This document shows positions 47,001 through 57,710 of a DNA stretch of 64,000 bases, in pieces. Made by a program: the position numbers and the translations under genes. Source of the DNA: Linnemannia hyalina (taxonomy: Eukaryota > Mortierellomycota > Mortierellomycetes > Mortierellales > Mortierellaceae); NCBI GenBank assembly GCA_019671135.1, contig JAHRHY010000001.1, forward strand, positions 3,224,001 to 3,288,000, in the 5' to 3' direction. Positions within the stretch are counted from its first letter, which is position 1; the number at the start of each line of letters is the position of its first letter. The notes below the pieces were generated by a model. That model ran no database searches, had not been told where the DNA came from, and was given only the letters and a program-made list of their open reading frames with translations.

Positions 47001-48540
47001 TGGATGGTGACAAAGGAAAGGTGTAAAGAGGAATCAGTGGTAAGTTACGGAGCTCAAGGAGAAGGGATGTGGAAGCATAAAGTAGCGGCAGGGGAAGGAC
47101 GAAAAAAGTGCAAGAGATACGGCCTGAACAGAAAATACATCAACTAAGGGTGAGGGGGAAGCGAGAGGATGATCAGATCAACGACAGGGATTAAAAATGG
47201 GGAAGAGAAAGAACAACAAGATGTCAACATAGTATGAACAAAAAAAAAGGCAGCAATTCGCCCAAGTGTGTGCATCTAAAGTGGCGGTAAATTACAATTA
47301 CATGAAGGTAGTTGGAAGGATGATTGAGAATGGTTGGTATACATACGTACACATGCGCGTATGTTATCATTTGTCGCTGAAGGTGTGCTGACGCAAGAGC
47401 GGAAGTGTTGAAAAAAAGGGAGGATGATGATGGGGATCTGACTAAAGGGTATGAGATTCAGACGCGGAGCACATTACAATGACCATGGTTCATCGAAGGG
47501 TATGATCACCATTGAACTAGCTTTCATTTCGGAATATTTTGCCGCGTGGGTTTCCTACTTCGGCGCCTGGGGGGGGGGTTAAGGTCCTTTATTGCTCATT
47601 GACATGACAGAAGGACAACGTTATGAAAGCTGAGCAACAAACAACAGGCATCGAATGTCGATGGTTTACCCTTATCATCTAATAGCGAGTTGTGAGAATG
47701 ATACAAAACAATGAGAGCGAAGAGGCACACTCTAGACTGCCCCAAAAGACCAAACAGACCCACAAATGGTATTCACCTCTCAACTTTAACCATGGGATCG
47801 CAACCAACAATATGAAGTCAACAAAACGAAACAACAGCTTGTTCCCTTTGCGTGTTGTTGTGCGTGGGAGTGTAACAGTAATGAGTAGGTGTAAATGGCC
47901 TCGTTTTTTCATCGACTCTGTTCTTTCACTACCCCCAAAAGTTATCGGGCATTCATTTTCTTTGTTCATTATGGATTGAGTTGAGCTGAGTTGAGTTGGT
48001 TGAATTAAGTTGCGAGACAACTCACGCTCAAGGCGAATAACCCGCAAAAGAGGGACTGACGATGGCGGCTGTACCTTTTGATTCTGTTGGTCCCTTTGGG
48101 CACCCGTTTTTTTTCTTTGCTGCTTGGAATGTTTTGTTCAACGTCACGTCTTTTGGTCTGGGTTCAACTACGGAGGAATACATCTTTGTTGAATGGTACC
48201 TTGATACACATATCATTGCCATCCACGGCAGCCTTTCAATGCGGCATAGACATCCGAAAGCCAAAACAGAAAGAAAAGGCTGCGTTCGATCGGACATGGC
48301 GTCCTCTTTTCTTGTTGTCGCTGAAAGCGTTCTTGTTGAAAGAAGGAAACTACACAATATTTTTGTAACCAAACTTCGAAGCTGTTACGCTGCTCCTGAC
48401 TGACTGACTGGCAATCGCTGCATTGGTGCTTTTGCTTTATTTATTTATCTTACTTGATTGAAAAGATTGATTGACACAAAAACACACCTTTTTTTCCTGA
48501 TTTTCCATCACCAGCTCACTCGCTCAACACAAAAGAACAC

Positions 48541-48575
48541 GACACACACAGGACACACACAGGACACACACAGAA
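48541..48575. repeat. short ACAC-type tandem repeat in leader
   Basis: Three imperfect copies of a GGACACACACA-like 11-base unit, about 100 bases before the start of the next gene, so within its probable 5' leader. Confidence 0.85.
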
Positions 48576-48667
48576 CACATTTAGAACACATACCCGCATT
48601 TAAGCACCATCCTCCCTCAACCACACCTAAACAAACCACGACACCCACGCCACATTAATATTCACAC

Positions 48668-51600
48668 ATGCTTCCTAATCCCGTCTATCAACCGCCCGTC
48701 TCAAACATCGCCTACCATGTCTACAACCCCGAGGACGATCTCGAGCGGGTCCAGGCTGTCTCCCAGCGGGCTTTCCAGCGCATCATGGACTCCTACACCG
48801 AGAACGAGCGCCTCGCCGATCTCTTCCAGGTCGAAGACGACAAGCAGCAGGAACTGGTCCGTGAGCGAAAGGAACGGGAAAAGCTGCTGAAGCAACAACA
48901 AAAGAAGCAATCATCCAAGCGTCAGGGCCAAGGGTACCCAAGCAGGAGCCAGGACCGCATCATTCCCCTCCCAGCGATCCCCTTTGAACGCCAAACCTTC
49001 CGCCGCTTCCACCAGAATACAACCACCCCTCTCCTCTCTCACCCCAACAACAACAACCTTCAACAAGAAACCCAGACTGCTGCCACAACTACACCTTCAA
49101 CAATAGCGACTGCAGCATCTATTGCCGAGAAGGCAGAGGTGCTTCGGGATCAGTCCGCTGGCAGCTTGAAGCGAGCACGGAGGCTGTCGGATATCAGCTC
49201 CAGCGACATAAGTGGCCTTGGTGACGATGACTCTAGGTCCTTACCACCTTCGACATCGTCTCCAGCCAAGAACTCAACAGCATCTCGACCCGCCGGACTT
49301 GGCATTCACCTTGCTGATTCCAACGACCGATCCATCACGAGCTCGCCAGCACTGCCCCCAACACCACCTCGCGATTCGCCATCTCATGCGACATCACAAC
49401 CAGGAAAGGATGGGACTGATCGTTCGTCGAATCAGGTCCACTCCACGGCACCATCCAGTCTGGCGGCCTCAACAACCTCGTCGTTTTCCTTTGCAGTGCC
49501 GAGCCTCCCGCAGCAGCAACAGCGGCCTTTGCCTTCAGGGACCATTCGGCGGAAACGGAAGCAGGCGATCCCTGTCCACCCATCAGTTGTGGAGCGTATT
49601 CCTGGTATCACGATCAGGATCCAGCGGGAGAGGCAGGGCGATCAGCTGGAGGTCGAGATTCTCAAAACCTTGGACGATTATAAGGAACCCCAGTCAGGCA
49701 ACGAGGAGTCTCTGAGCCCAGCGCAGAAACTGCAGGCGAAACAGGACATCCGCAAGGTTCGGGAGTCTATAGATTCAGGCCGTCCAGGATATGCTTACTT
49801 ATCGCCGGCAGGAGTCCCTGGCCACGCCCAACAACAACTTTCGACAGCGTCAGCGACGGCAACAACGGATCACGCCAACCGCAGCCTGGAATGGTCAAAA
49901 TCACTCCCTGGCTCGGTCTCCTCCCTCACCTGGACATCCTCCAACACCAACTCGACCGAAAACCTCGCGGCGATGCAGGGCCTGTTCGATGCCAGATCGA
50001 TGCCGCTGTCGTGGGAGAACTTTGCCACCCGAGAGTGCGTTGTTAACAAGCTTGTCGGCAAGCCCGATGAGGACTTGAATACACTGGAGGGGGTGGTTCA
50101 GGATGCTATTGCGCGACAGCAGTATGCTCTGCAACTCCAACACGAGCAGGAGGAGCAGGAACGGCTTCGTGCTCAGAGTCTCACCCCAGTCGACTCGCAT
50201 CGAGGTCTCTCTGTTGGGTTCACAGGATCCGACAATGGCGTTATTGGTGGCGGTACCACCACCCACCCTAATTCATCAAGTCGAGCTTCGAGATCTGTTG
50301 CCGCGCCGAGTATGCGGACTCGGTCAGCTCCAGCACGTGCTACCAGGAGCAAGGCCCAGGTGTCATCCCGAGGAGGCAAATTGGTGGCGCATGAAGACAT
50401 TGAAAACCACCTAAAGGAGAAGCGCAGGCGGCAGCGTGAGCAGCAACACCGACGACAGAGCAGCAGGACAACTTCAAAGGATGGAGAGGAGGATGAGGAT
50501 GACGACGAAGACGATGATAAGAGGGATACTTCACGCAGGACGACGCATGATGGCGATGACACGGATGACGGAGAGTCTGAGGATCACTCGTTGCCAAAGG
50601 GCGCCAAACGAAAATTCACCAAAAGAAATGCTTCTCGGCGCAACAACAAGCAGGGCGACGACGCCCTAACGTCAGAATCATCGAGCGATGACGACAACGA
50701 CGACGACGAGAGAGACGGAAAGGGCGGCAAGAAGCGGTACAACTCCTCGCGCCATAGGGGTGCGGATGACAACCTGGCGAGTATATCCAGGGATCATCAG
50801 AGGAAGACGTTCAAGCAGGCGCCTCGTCCGGACCGAAAGGGAAGTGAGCCTATTCGCCGGAACAAGAAGTTTTGGAGCCGTGGCAGGAACTCGAGAAAGG
50901 AGGACGAGGTTGACGACACGGGAACGGGCGAGAGCGGCAGCGAGGACGATGAGGACCACAACGATGATTACGAGGGTGTCCCGAGCACGAAGAAGGCGTC
51001 AGGATCTACGCAGACGCGCATTCCGGACAGCTGGTTGCGCAAGGAAGCGCGGACGAAACGGCCGTCGGACTCGGCGCAACCTATAACAACATGGAAACCT
51101 ACCAGAGCGTTCAGGAGGTTGTCTACTGAATCTGACAGATCGAACGAGGACTCGGATGATGACGGTTCCGATGCAAATGGTACAGGCGGCAACCCTGGGG
51201 AACCCAAAAACCAGAGGTTTGCCAAGACTCTCACCTCGGCAGAAAAGGCCAAGTTTTTCAACTCTGCTGTGGGCCTGATTCACCGCAAAAATCTGGAGAT
51301 GCTGGAGTCGAGACGGAAGGGCAGCAGTCGGGTTGGTTTGCTTCGGGAGGTACGGTCGAAGGAGGCTGCGCTGAAGAAGGAGAAGGAAGAGGAGAAGGAG
51401 AAGGAGATAGAACTGGAGAAGGAGAAAGTGATGCAGGAGTCCAGAGTCAAGCTGGAGGGTCGATTGGTAGAAGAGTCCAAGGCGCAGAAGGTCGAATCGA
51501 CCAACTTGCCCCGATCATCCAAATCTCTTCCTGGTCGAGTCTTGCGACGTGCGGCGGCAGGCGGAAGTGGATCGGGCTCGACAGGTGGCGAGGATCCAGA

Positions 51601-51931
51601 TTGCACCTCATGTCGGTTGGAATTGTCGGCGGCCGAGAAGGATGCGTGGAAGCTGGCGCAGGAGAAGGGAGAGATCCGACTGCCCAAGACCTGGGGTACT
51701 CATGCGATCCTGTGTGTGGCCTGCAGAAACCAGTATCTGGGCCATCATTCGCGATGCACAGCGTGCTTCTACGTTCCTGTAGAGGAGGAGATGGAGACCT
51801 CTGGCAAACGGTGCAGTCGATGCAAGGCTGGGACTTGGCTCACGGAGATTGCGCAACGACCCCCTGGTGCCTCTACCACCAACGACGACAAGAACCGGCG
51901 ACGCAGACAGACATCCGACATGTCGTTGTAG
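48668..51931 (+). CDS. 1087-residue protein with four-CxxC C-terminal zinc-binding region
   Basis: A single uninterrupted exon. The N-terminus has an amphipathic charged segment (VYNPEDDLERVQAVSQRAFQ and following). Most of the protein (residues ~80-960) is disordered and rich in Ser, Arg, Gln, Asp and Glu, with long acidic runs and basic KR patches that could be nuclear signals. A Lys/Glu coiled-coil stretch lies near 895-935. The C-terminal ~75 residues are ordered and contain four CxxC pairs, Cys979/982, Cys1016/1019, Cys1030/1033 and Cys1049/1052, with a Trp-Gly-Thr-His element between the first and second. This spacing suits two bound zinc ions. I do not recognise the domain. Nuclear location and DNA or chromatin contact are inferences from composition. 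Confidence 0.82.
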   Translation: MLPNPVYQPPVSNIAYHVYNPEDDLERVQAVSQRAFQRIMDSYTENERLADLFQVEDDKQQELVRERKEREKLLKQQQKKQSSKRQGQGYPSRSQDRIIPLPAIPFERQTFRRFHQNTTTPLLSHPNNNNLQQETQTAATTTPSTIATAASIAEKAEVLRDQSAGSLKRARRLSDISSSDISGLGDDDSRSLPPSTSSPAKNSTASRPAGLGIHLADSNDRSITSSPALPPTPPRDSPSHATSQPGKDGTDRSSNQVHSTAPSSLAASTTSSFSFAVPSLPQQQQRPLPSGTIRRKRKQAIPVHPSVVERIPGITIRIQRERQGDQLEVEILKTLDDYKEPQSGNEESLSPAQKLQAKQDIRKVRESIDSGRPGYAYLSPAGVPGHAQQQLSTASATATTDHANRSLEWSKSLPGSVSSLTWTSSNTNSTENLAAMQGLFDARSMPLSWENFATRECVVNKLVGKPDEDLNTLEGVVQDAIARQQYALQLQHEQEEQERLRAQSLTPVDSHRGLSVGFTGSDNGVIGGGTTTHPNSSSRASRSVAAPSMRTRSAPARATRSKAQVSSRGGKLVAHEDIENHLKEKRRRQREQQHRRQSSRTTSKDGEEDEDDDEDDDKRDTSRRTTHDGDDTDDGESEDHSLPKGAKRKFTKRNASRRNNKQGDDALTSESSSDDDNDDDERDGKGGKKRYNSSRHRGADDNLASISRDHQRKTFKQAPRPDRKGSEPIRRNKKFWSRGRNSRKEDEVDDTGTGESGSEDDEDHNDDYEGVPSTKKASGSTQTRIPDSWLRKEARTKRPSDSAQPITTWKPTRAFRRLSTESDRSNEDSDDDGSDANGTGGNPGEPKNQRFAKTLTSAEKAKFFNSAVGLIHRKNLEMLESRRKGSSRVGLLREVRSKEAALKKEKEEEKEKEIELEKEKVMQESRVKLEGRLVEESKAQKVESTNLPRSSKSLPGRVLRRAAAGGSGSGSTGGEDPDCTSCRLELSAAEKDAWKLAQEKGEIRLPKTWGTHAILCVACRNQYLGHHSRCTACFYVPVEEEMETSGKRCSRCKAGTWLTEIAQRPPGASTTNDDKNRRRRQTSDMSL

Positions 51932-52342
51932 ATGACCTTTGTTCTTTTTTCTGTCTCCTTTTTCTGTTCCCGATGAAATTAAAGAGATTTATTGCGTTTT
52001 GCTGTTTTTTTTTTTTTTGGGAGGATATGAAACCCAACGGGGTTCGGAAGGATTTCTTCTTTCAATCGAAAAAGTAATTAGCTCCGCACAGGCCATCTCT
52101 GACACGGGAACAGCACCCACCTACGCCACGCAAAAAGAAAACCCTCCGATGCACACAAAAATTTAACGCCACCATTGTACTCGTATTAATGGCAAAGGGG
52201 ACATTCAGGCTTCCATTTATCGACACGAATGATGGCAGTGGTATAGTGTTTATTTATCTTTTTGGTATTATTTTTTTTTGTTTTTTATGCAGAAGAAAAA
52301 GCTTTAGTCTTGGATGATGTTGGGGTTGGAATGGTAGTAGAA
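51932..52342. other. spacer between converging genes
   Basis: About 410 bases with poly-T tracts (52003-52018, 52268-52284), AATTAAAG-type sequence and no open frame of merit. It holds the 3' ends of the genes on both sides. Confidence 0.5.
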
Positions 52343-54464
52343 CTACTCGTTCTTGAACTGGACTTGATCGACAATCTTCCAGTAGCTGTTGCGCATAAAG
52401 TCAGCCGTCGAGATCGTCATATGGAATTCGGACTGGATGTTCTTGTCCTTCACCACCTTGTAATACTCGCGCTAAGATAGAGAACAAATGGGTACCAAAT
52501 TGGAAAGTTAAGAACGGTACTACAAAAATTGCCTATTTTTCCAATGGTTTTCATTCAACATGGAGAAGAAGCTTACCAAGGGATACAAGACAACACCAAC
52601 GAGAGAAATGCCGCAAAAGGCCTTTGTCCAGGTAGATCTCATGAACTGGGCGAGCGGCGATGCAGAATGGACTATGACCCGGTTGTTGGAGGTCGGGTAC
52701 GAGATCTCTATTTTGTACCGGTAATTGACCGATCGAATCGCGTGTACAATCGCCCTCGTCAAATCCTCATAGTCCCAGCTCACTTTCTATGAACATTGCA
52801 TTGGTGAAAAAGAAAATGGCAAAGTTAGTGTAAAAGGCAAGGTCAACCAAAGACCAAAAATCCTATCTGTCAATGTCAATTTTTTCTCCTATAAGAGAAA
52901 GGGTTACCTTCTTCATATGCATCTCTTTGAAGGGGTTTTCTTCGGTGACATGCTGCTCGATGACTTCACGGAGGGTCAACTTGTTGGAGTTTTTCGGGTC
53001 CGGAAGGGTCTTGATAGTTCCGTAGGGCGAGATGTAGGATGTAAGGTCCAGATCAATCTTGAAATCGCACACCTTCACTTTGCTGTGCACTGTCGAGATT
53101 GTCCCGTCGCCTACCCGCTTCTCCGTCGACTTCTTCTCCACATGAGAACCTGTATACGATTAGAGAAATAGAAATTAATTCAAGAACAGGTATTAGCAAC
53201 AACTAAGCTTTTAAACAATTTTCAAGATCCACTCGCATAAGATACCTTTACATGAAGAGATATAAACTTACCAGTGATGAGGACGTGCATTTGAGGCTTG
53301 TCATTATGCGCGACAAAGAACCGGTAGAGTTGGAACGGATCATCAAGCAGCAGATCCTGCGTCTCTACTCCGCGATCAGTGCGCTTATAAGTCGCCGCCG
53401 AGATATCGCTACATGTCGGGGCACCTTCCAAGGATGCGATTCCTGACGGTGGCACTGGCCGTGATTCTGAAGTCGCTGTTGCCATAAAGAACGATGGTGG
53501 GAGAGACTCGGCGCCTTGTCCTGCTCCTGCTCCTGCTCCAGACGTCGGTACTGTGTCCAAGGGCATCGATACTGAGCCTATAGGCAAGGAGGGCATACCT
53601 GGTAATCCCGGTAACTCGGGTACATCGGGCGGAGAGGTCGAATGTGCTGGACGCATCGAGGGCATCGGGGGCATTGGGGACATAGGCGGTGCAGGCGGTA
53701 CCGGTGGCATTGGAAACCCGCGCCCTGAAGAAGGCGATGATCCATGTGAACTACCCGTTGTTGCTGCCTCCGTCTGCCCAAACGAGAGTCCAGATCCCGA
53801 CGATGAAGGTGTAGTCGAGTCGCTTCCTGTCTGACCACCAGTTGGTCCTCCAAAACCGAAGGAGCCCTTGCCATCTGATCGACTTCCTGGCGAAGCCGAA
53901 AATGAAAATCCAGGGTGGACAGGCAACCGTCCTTGTGATGGAAAGCCAGGGAAATCTGCAAGTGAATGAAACCCGCCTTGTCCTGGGATACCAAACATGC
54001 CTGGTGGAACTGGTGGAATCGGCGTTTGAAATAGTCCAGGAAAGCCGCTACCAGGAACGACGCCAGGAGCCAACATTGAAGGTGGATGTCCAAACGGAAA
54101 CGGGCCTGGTGGGAGTCCTCCAAACATATTAGGCAGTCCGCCAACACCACCGAATCCCGGTACCGTCGACGATGGTGGCATAGGAGGGAACGGTGAAGTA
54201 GAACCCGCTGAGGACGAAGGGTGTTGGTGACGAGGGTGTTGATGGAAAGGGTCGATATGCGGATGTCCAAAGGCGTTCAATTGAGGGGGTACGTTGCTGT
54301 TGTCTTGACCGCTGCTGTCGTCGTTGTCTGCTGAGTCAGGAGCTGCAGCTGGCGGTGCAGAAGGTGCATGGGTTGGTTTCAGGGGAGCCGAGGAATCAGC
54401 CAAGCCGATGGTATTGTTTGTGCTGCGATTCTCTGTTGACTGTCGAGAATGCTGTTGCTGTTGC

Positions 54465-54495
<31 letters not shown>

Positions 54496-54772
54496 CATTA
54501 TGGAAGTCATCGTTGTGTTGAAAGTGTCGAGATGGTTGCTGTGAATGCTGTGATTGAGGGAGTGGTGGTGGGGAGAGGACAGGTTGTTGCTGGAGTGCAG
54601 TTGTTGGGTTAGTCGCGGCGGTGTTGTTGTCGTCGAAGTGGGAAGTAGCTTCTTCGTACGAAGGAGGGAAGGCCTCTTCGTCGTCGTTGTCGTCGCTATT
54701 GTCCTGGTCGCGGCGACTCGGGTTGTCATGAAGCAACGTTTCCCTGTCTGTGTTCTCGGGGCCCTGTGTCAT
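52343..54772 (-). CDS. PPxY- and poly-Q-containing protein with C-terminal membrane segment, unknown function
   Basis: Four minus-strand exons (54772-53272, 53149-52908, 52786-52577, 52471-52343) join in phase to 693 residues. Residues 1-400 are low-complexity: an acidic start with a PPSY motif at 36-39 (a Nedd4/Rsp5 WW-domain ligand), a Gln run at about 94-107, then Pro/Gly/Met-rich sequence. The C-terminal ~230 residues are ordered: MHVLITG; a basic linker; DFKIDLDLTSYISPYGTIKT; WDYEDLTRAIVHAIRSVNY; a hydrophobic segment CGISLVGVVLYPL; and YYKVVKDKNIQSEFHMTIS to the end. The ordered part looks like a conserved domain, but I do not recognise it. A tail-anchored or single-pass endomembrane protein is the most likely topology. 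Confidence 0.8.
54451..54495 (-). repeat. CAG/CAA glutamine-coding microsatellite
   Basis: A run of about 14 glutamine codons, mostly CAA with CAG interruptions, within the PPxY gene. Length variation between strains is expected. Confidence 0.95.
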
Positions 54773-55365
54773 TCGTTGTCTGTGTTGTGAGTGTATACGG
54801 GATGAACAACGATTGAATGAGTATGAAGGAAGAGGAAGTGGAAGTGAAGAAGACGGAACAAGAATAGACCCCGACAGAGTACAGTTCGATGAGGGCAGGG
54901 TGCACAGGCGTCAATAGACCAAAAATTGCCAAGACAGGCGGCGGCGGCGAGTGTGCTTACTTGGCTGTGTGCATGTCCTGCCAAGACACTCCGCCTCTCA
55001 TCCGCGTAGAGTTATGAGTGTGCAACGCCACCCTAACCTGATCCATAAAGAAAATATATAACAACCCATGTCAGCGAGGAGGTTAACACAAAGGAGAGTA
55101 TATGATTCTTCCATAGCAGGTTCGCTTCAAACGTATTCCTACAGACACATGCTGGTGCAAGAGAGCAAACACCCGTTATGCGATCCACTCTCGCCCATAA
55201 GAGATTCGCCTAGACTTCTACACGCCCCCCTTCTTGCGAACACGTATATCCTCGATCAAGAAGACAGTAGCAGGAGTTGAACGGTCTCCACAACACTGGA
55301 GCAATCGTCTCATTCTCCTCCTCGTTTTTGTCTTCACAAAAAAAATCCAATCAACGCCAACACCA
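54773..55365. promoter_or_regulatory. divergent promoter region
   Basis: About 590 bases between a minus-strand and a plus-strand start. No open frame of merit. The sequence before 55366 is C/T-rich leader. Confidence 0.5.
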
Positions 55366-56137
55366 ATGTCACTCTTCTATCTCCTTTGCGCATTGACCGC
55401 AATCCCATTCGGGACCTTTGCCGTCAACATCGGCCTTGCGATCCACCAGGTGACAAAGGGAAACAATCCACTAGAATTTTGGAACTGGGTCAATTCCTAC
55501 CACAGGGTACCCCTCCGTCTCCGTCGCTGGTTCTAGTCCTCCCTCAGCTTCAATAGCCCCTTCCTCTCTGCCATCGACTACCGTGTCACAGAGTTGTCCA
55601 AAGGCAAAGCCGTCCTCACTACGAAGGTAATGTACAAAAGGGAAAAATATGAACAATTAACGAGAGTTGTACTCACGTCTTCACTTTTTTTTTTTTTGGC
55701 CGAAAATGAGACTGTGAGAAAGAACTCAAATCTTTATGGAACGGTCCACTCAGGAGCAATGGTTACCTTTGCCGAAACCACTGGAGCCATCACACTCTTC
55801 TCGACCTTCAAACCCAAGGACCGCGCCCTCGCTACCAACATCAACTTCCAGGGAAAGGGAGGTTTTCTTTGTATCCCATAATGGAAATAACGCCACGTAC
55901 TTAAACTCCACAGCTCAATCATGATTTTTTATAATCCTTGTACGCTTTTCATGGATCAAATAGTACTTCAAGAAGGCATGGGGAATGTTGACAGCGACAT
56001 CAGTGATCCCTAAGATCAAGGACTATACGATCAAGGACCTTAACGCAGAAGTCCTTGTCACCAACGAGCAAATGGAAACGGTTGCCAAGATGACCATCAC
56101 CTTCCGTGTTGACTACAGGAGCGCAAAGACGGAATAG
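55366..56137 (+). pseudogene. damaged hotdog-fold thioesterase gene (DUF4442/PaaI type)
   Basis: Three coding blocks keep a clear hotdog thioesterase. The first (55366-55626) has a hydrophobic N-terminus, NPLEFWNWVNSYHR, then FNSPFLSAIDYRVTEL. The second (55711 to about 55859) holds the family core YGTVHSGAMVTFAETTGAIT. The third (55964-56137) starts YFKKAWGMLTATS. Two lesions are seen. In block one TAG at 55534-55536 interrupts the frame, at a place where TGG (Trp) would fit. After NINFQ in block two the expected donor reads CAG|GGAAAG, so the GT is missing, and the next GT is out of phase with block three. A 30-base or 87-base intron ending at 55536 could remove the stop. No simple splice fixes the second defect. 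Confidence 0.65.
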
Positions 56138-56413
56138 AGGTAGAAGGAAAGTCTGTGCGCCAGACAAGTTTAGGGCTGCGACCGTGCGATTTTCTTTTTC
56201 ATTGCGGCCGCCTTTGTTCCAATAAGGTAGAGCTAGTAGACCATTAACATACCATCATCATGTCTTTTTTTATCATATTTTGTTGTAGTTTCTGTGTGTG
56301 TTGTATGCTGGAGTATGCGGCTATCTTTTTGTGCAGAGTTTTTTTGGGGTTGGTTCGTGAAATGGGTATGACATGGTAGACCAAAGAAGAAATTGATCAT
56401 TGGTTACACTCTT

Positions 56414-57710
56414 CTAGACCTTGCTTGAGATCCAGATCGCAGCTTTGCATCCCTGCTTGATAGCATTGCTCAACAACTCGTGTTGTGGCGCCTGAGTACA
56501 ATTGTCACATAGTAAGAATAGGAATAAAAACAAGAATAAAAAGCATTAGTCATCTCTTTGTCATTCTCCTCTCACTGTCTTTCACAATCGTAAATGTGGT
56601 TTTCAGATTCTCATCTTGATCTCTCCCTGTTATGAGTGATAAACAGACAAAAAAACCTCATTACCTTGTGTGCGTCATGCTCCAATGCCGTCTCCAAATG
56701 TTCAAGCTCGTCGTCTCTGAACTGCTTCACCACCTACAAAAAAAAGAGCGGCATTCGTAGACGAGTGATATCGCAACTCGTTAATAACAATAGAGGCGCA
56801 CTTTCAGCTATTCCCTCTGAAGCATTATCGACAGGGGTTATTCCTGAACGCTGTCAATGTACCTTGCGCAGCTCGGCAATGTCTGGGTGATCGATCTTCA
56901 GCAGCTCTCTCAATTGACTAATCATTGGCAAAGAAAAGGCGGTGATCCAGCGCGATTAGTCGCAATACCATCGCAGCCCAACAATACAACAACGCGGCAT
57001 GCGTGTGTGTAAGTCCAAAGAGGTGAAAAATCTTACTCGTTGTAGTGGCCTCCGATGACAGTCTCGACAGCCTCGGTACAGGCCATGGCAGCCTCCTTGC
57101 CCAACAGCGCCGTGCCAGCACCTAATGCAAATCCGGCCATTTCCCAGATGGGTCGCAATGCCGTCGGGCGTACGCGATATTGACTCACAATCCCGTCAAA
57201 CACCTTCAAGTGATGTTTCTCCTGGTCCCACATGTGCTATAAAGGCAATGGGAAGGTCAAGTAATAATTTGATGTCAAAATAATTGCCAATAGCTCCTAG
57301 AACTAAAAAGAGCAAAATGTCATTGCTACGAATGATAGCCAAAAGAATGGAAGGAAAAAAAATGAGAACAGGAGGCTTACCTGGAGCAAAGGACCAACTT
57401 TCTTGTCGGATCCTAGGACGGCATACTGACCGCGATAGATCCAATTGGCGCCGAGCTCTCCCGCTTGATCGACACGGATCATCTCTTCGAGCAACTCGCG
57501 TTGCTCCTTTGAGAGCTTCAGTGGTGGCACTGGAGCAGAATCTGTAGAAGAAGGTGAGTCGGCGGAGGGAGGTGGTGTCGAGGTTGTAGCCTGGCGGGTG
57601 AGTGCTGTTGTTGAAAGAGCACGCGTGGTTGTAGCGGAAGCCAACCTTGACTGTGTCAAGAGCAGTGAGGCTGTTGTGCGCTTGAGCGAGTTCAGCAATG
57701 AGGATGCCAT
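56414..57710 (-). CDS. COQ7: 5-demethoxyubiquinone hydroxylase, mitochondrial
   Basis: Catalyses the penultimate ring hydroxylation in ubiquinone synthesis on the matrix face of the inner mitochondrial membrane. Five minus-strand exons (57710-57381, 57236-57037, 56917-56863, 56733-56665, 56491-56414) give 243 residues in phase. The N-terminal ~45 residues are rich in Arg, Ser, Thr and Ala without acids, a mitochondrial presequence. The ferritin-like di-iron ligands are all present: Glu85 (AGELGA), Glu116 and His119 (DQEKHH), Glu165 (CTEAVE), Glu204 and His207 (DELEH). GGHYNDQLREL and the C-terminal [10 protein letters not shown] block are typical of Coq7. It is divergent with the region before ribosomal protein P2. 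Confidence 0.97.

Larger units (their letters stand above)
41882..48667. other. 6.8 kb gene-free region
   Basis: The longest stretch without a convincing gene. Open frames up to 153 codons are dominated by Phe, Leu, Ser and His from poly-pyrimidine tracts, or look random. Features noted: purine tract at 42300-42420, AT-rich blocks, a possible SERF-like remnant near 43876-44022 (separate entry), and a 93-codon frame at 45214-45495 with no recognisable domain. The last ~200 bases are the leader of the next gene and hold a tandem repeat. Non-coding RNAs could be present but none could be identified by eye. Confidence 0.45.

Noticed and set aside
47679..48403. Open frames of 113-122 codons on both strands before the 1087-residue gene
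   Set aside because: They overlap each other on opposite strands, are rich in rare-codon runs and show no domain or splice signals that fit.
55507..55536. A 30-base intron that would remove the TAG in the hotdog gene
   Set aside because: Too short for normal spliceosomal introns, and it does not repair the second defect. The gene is called damaged instead.
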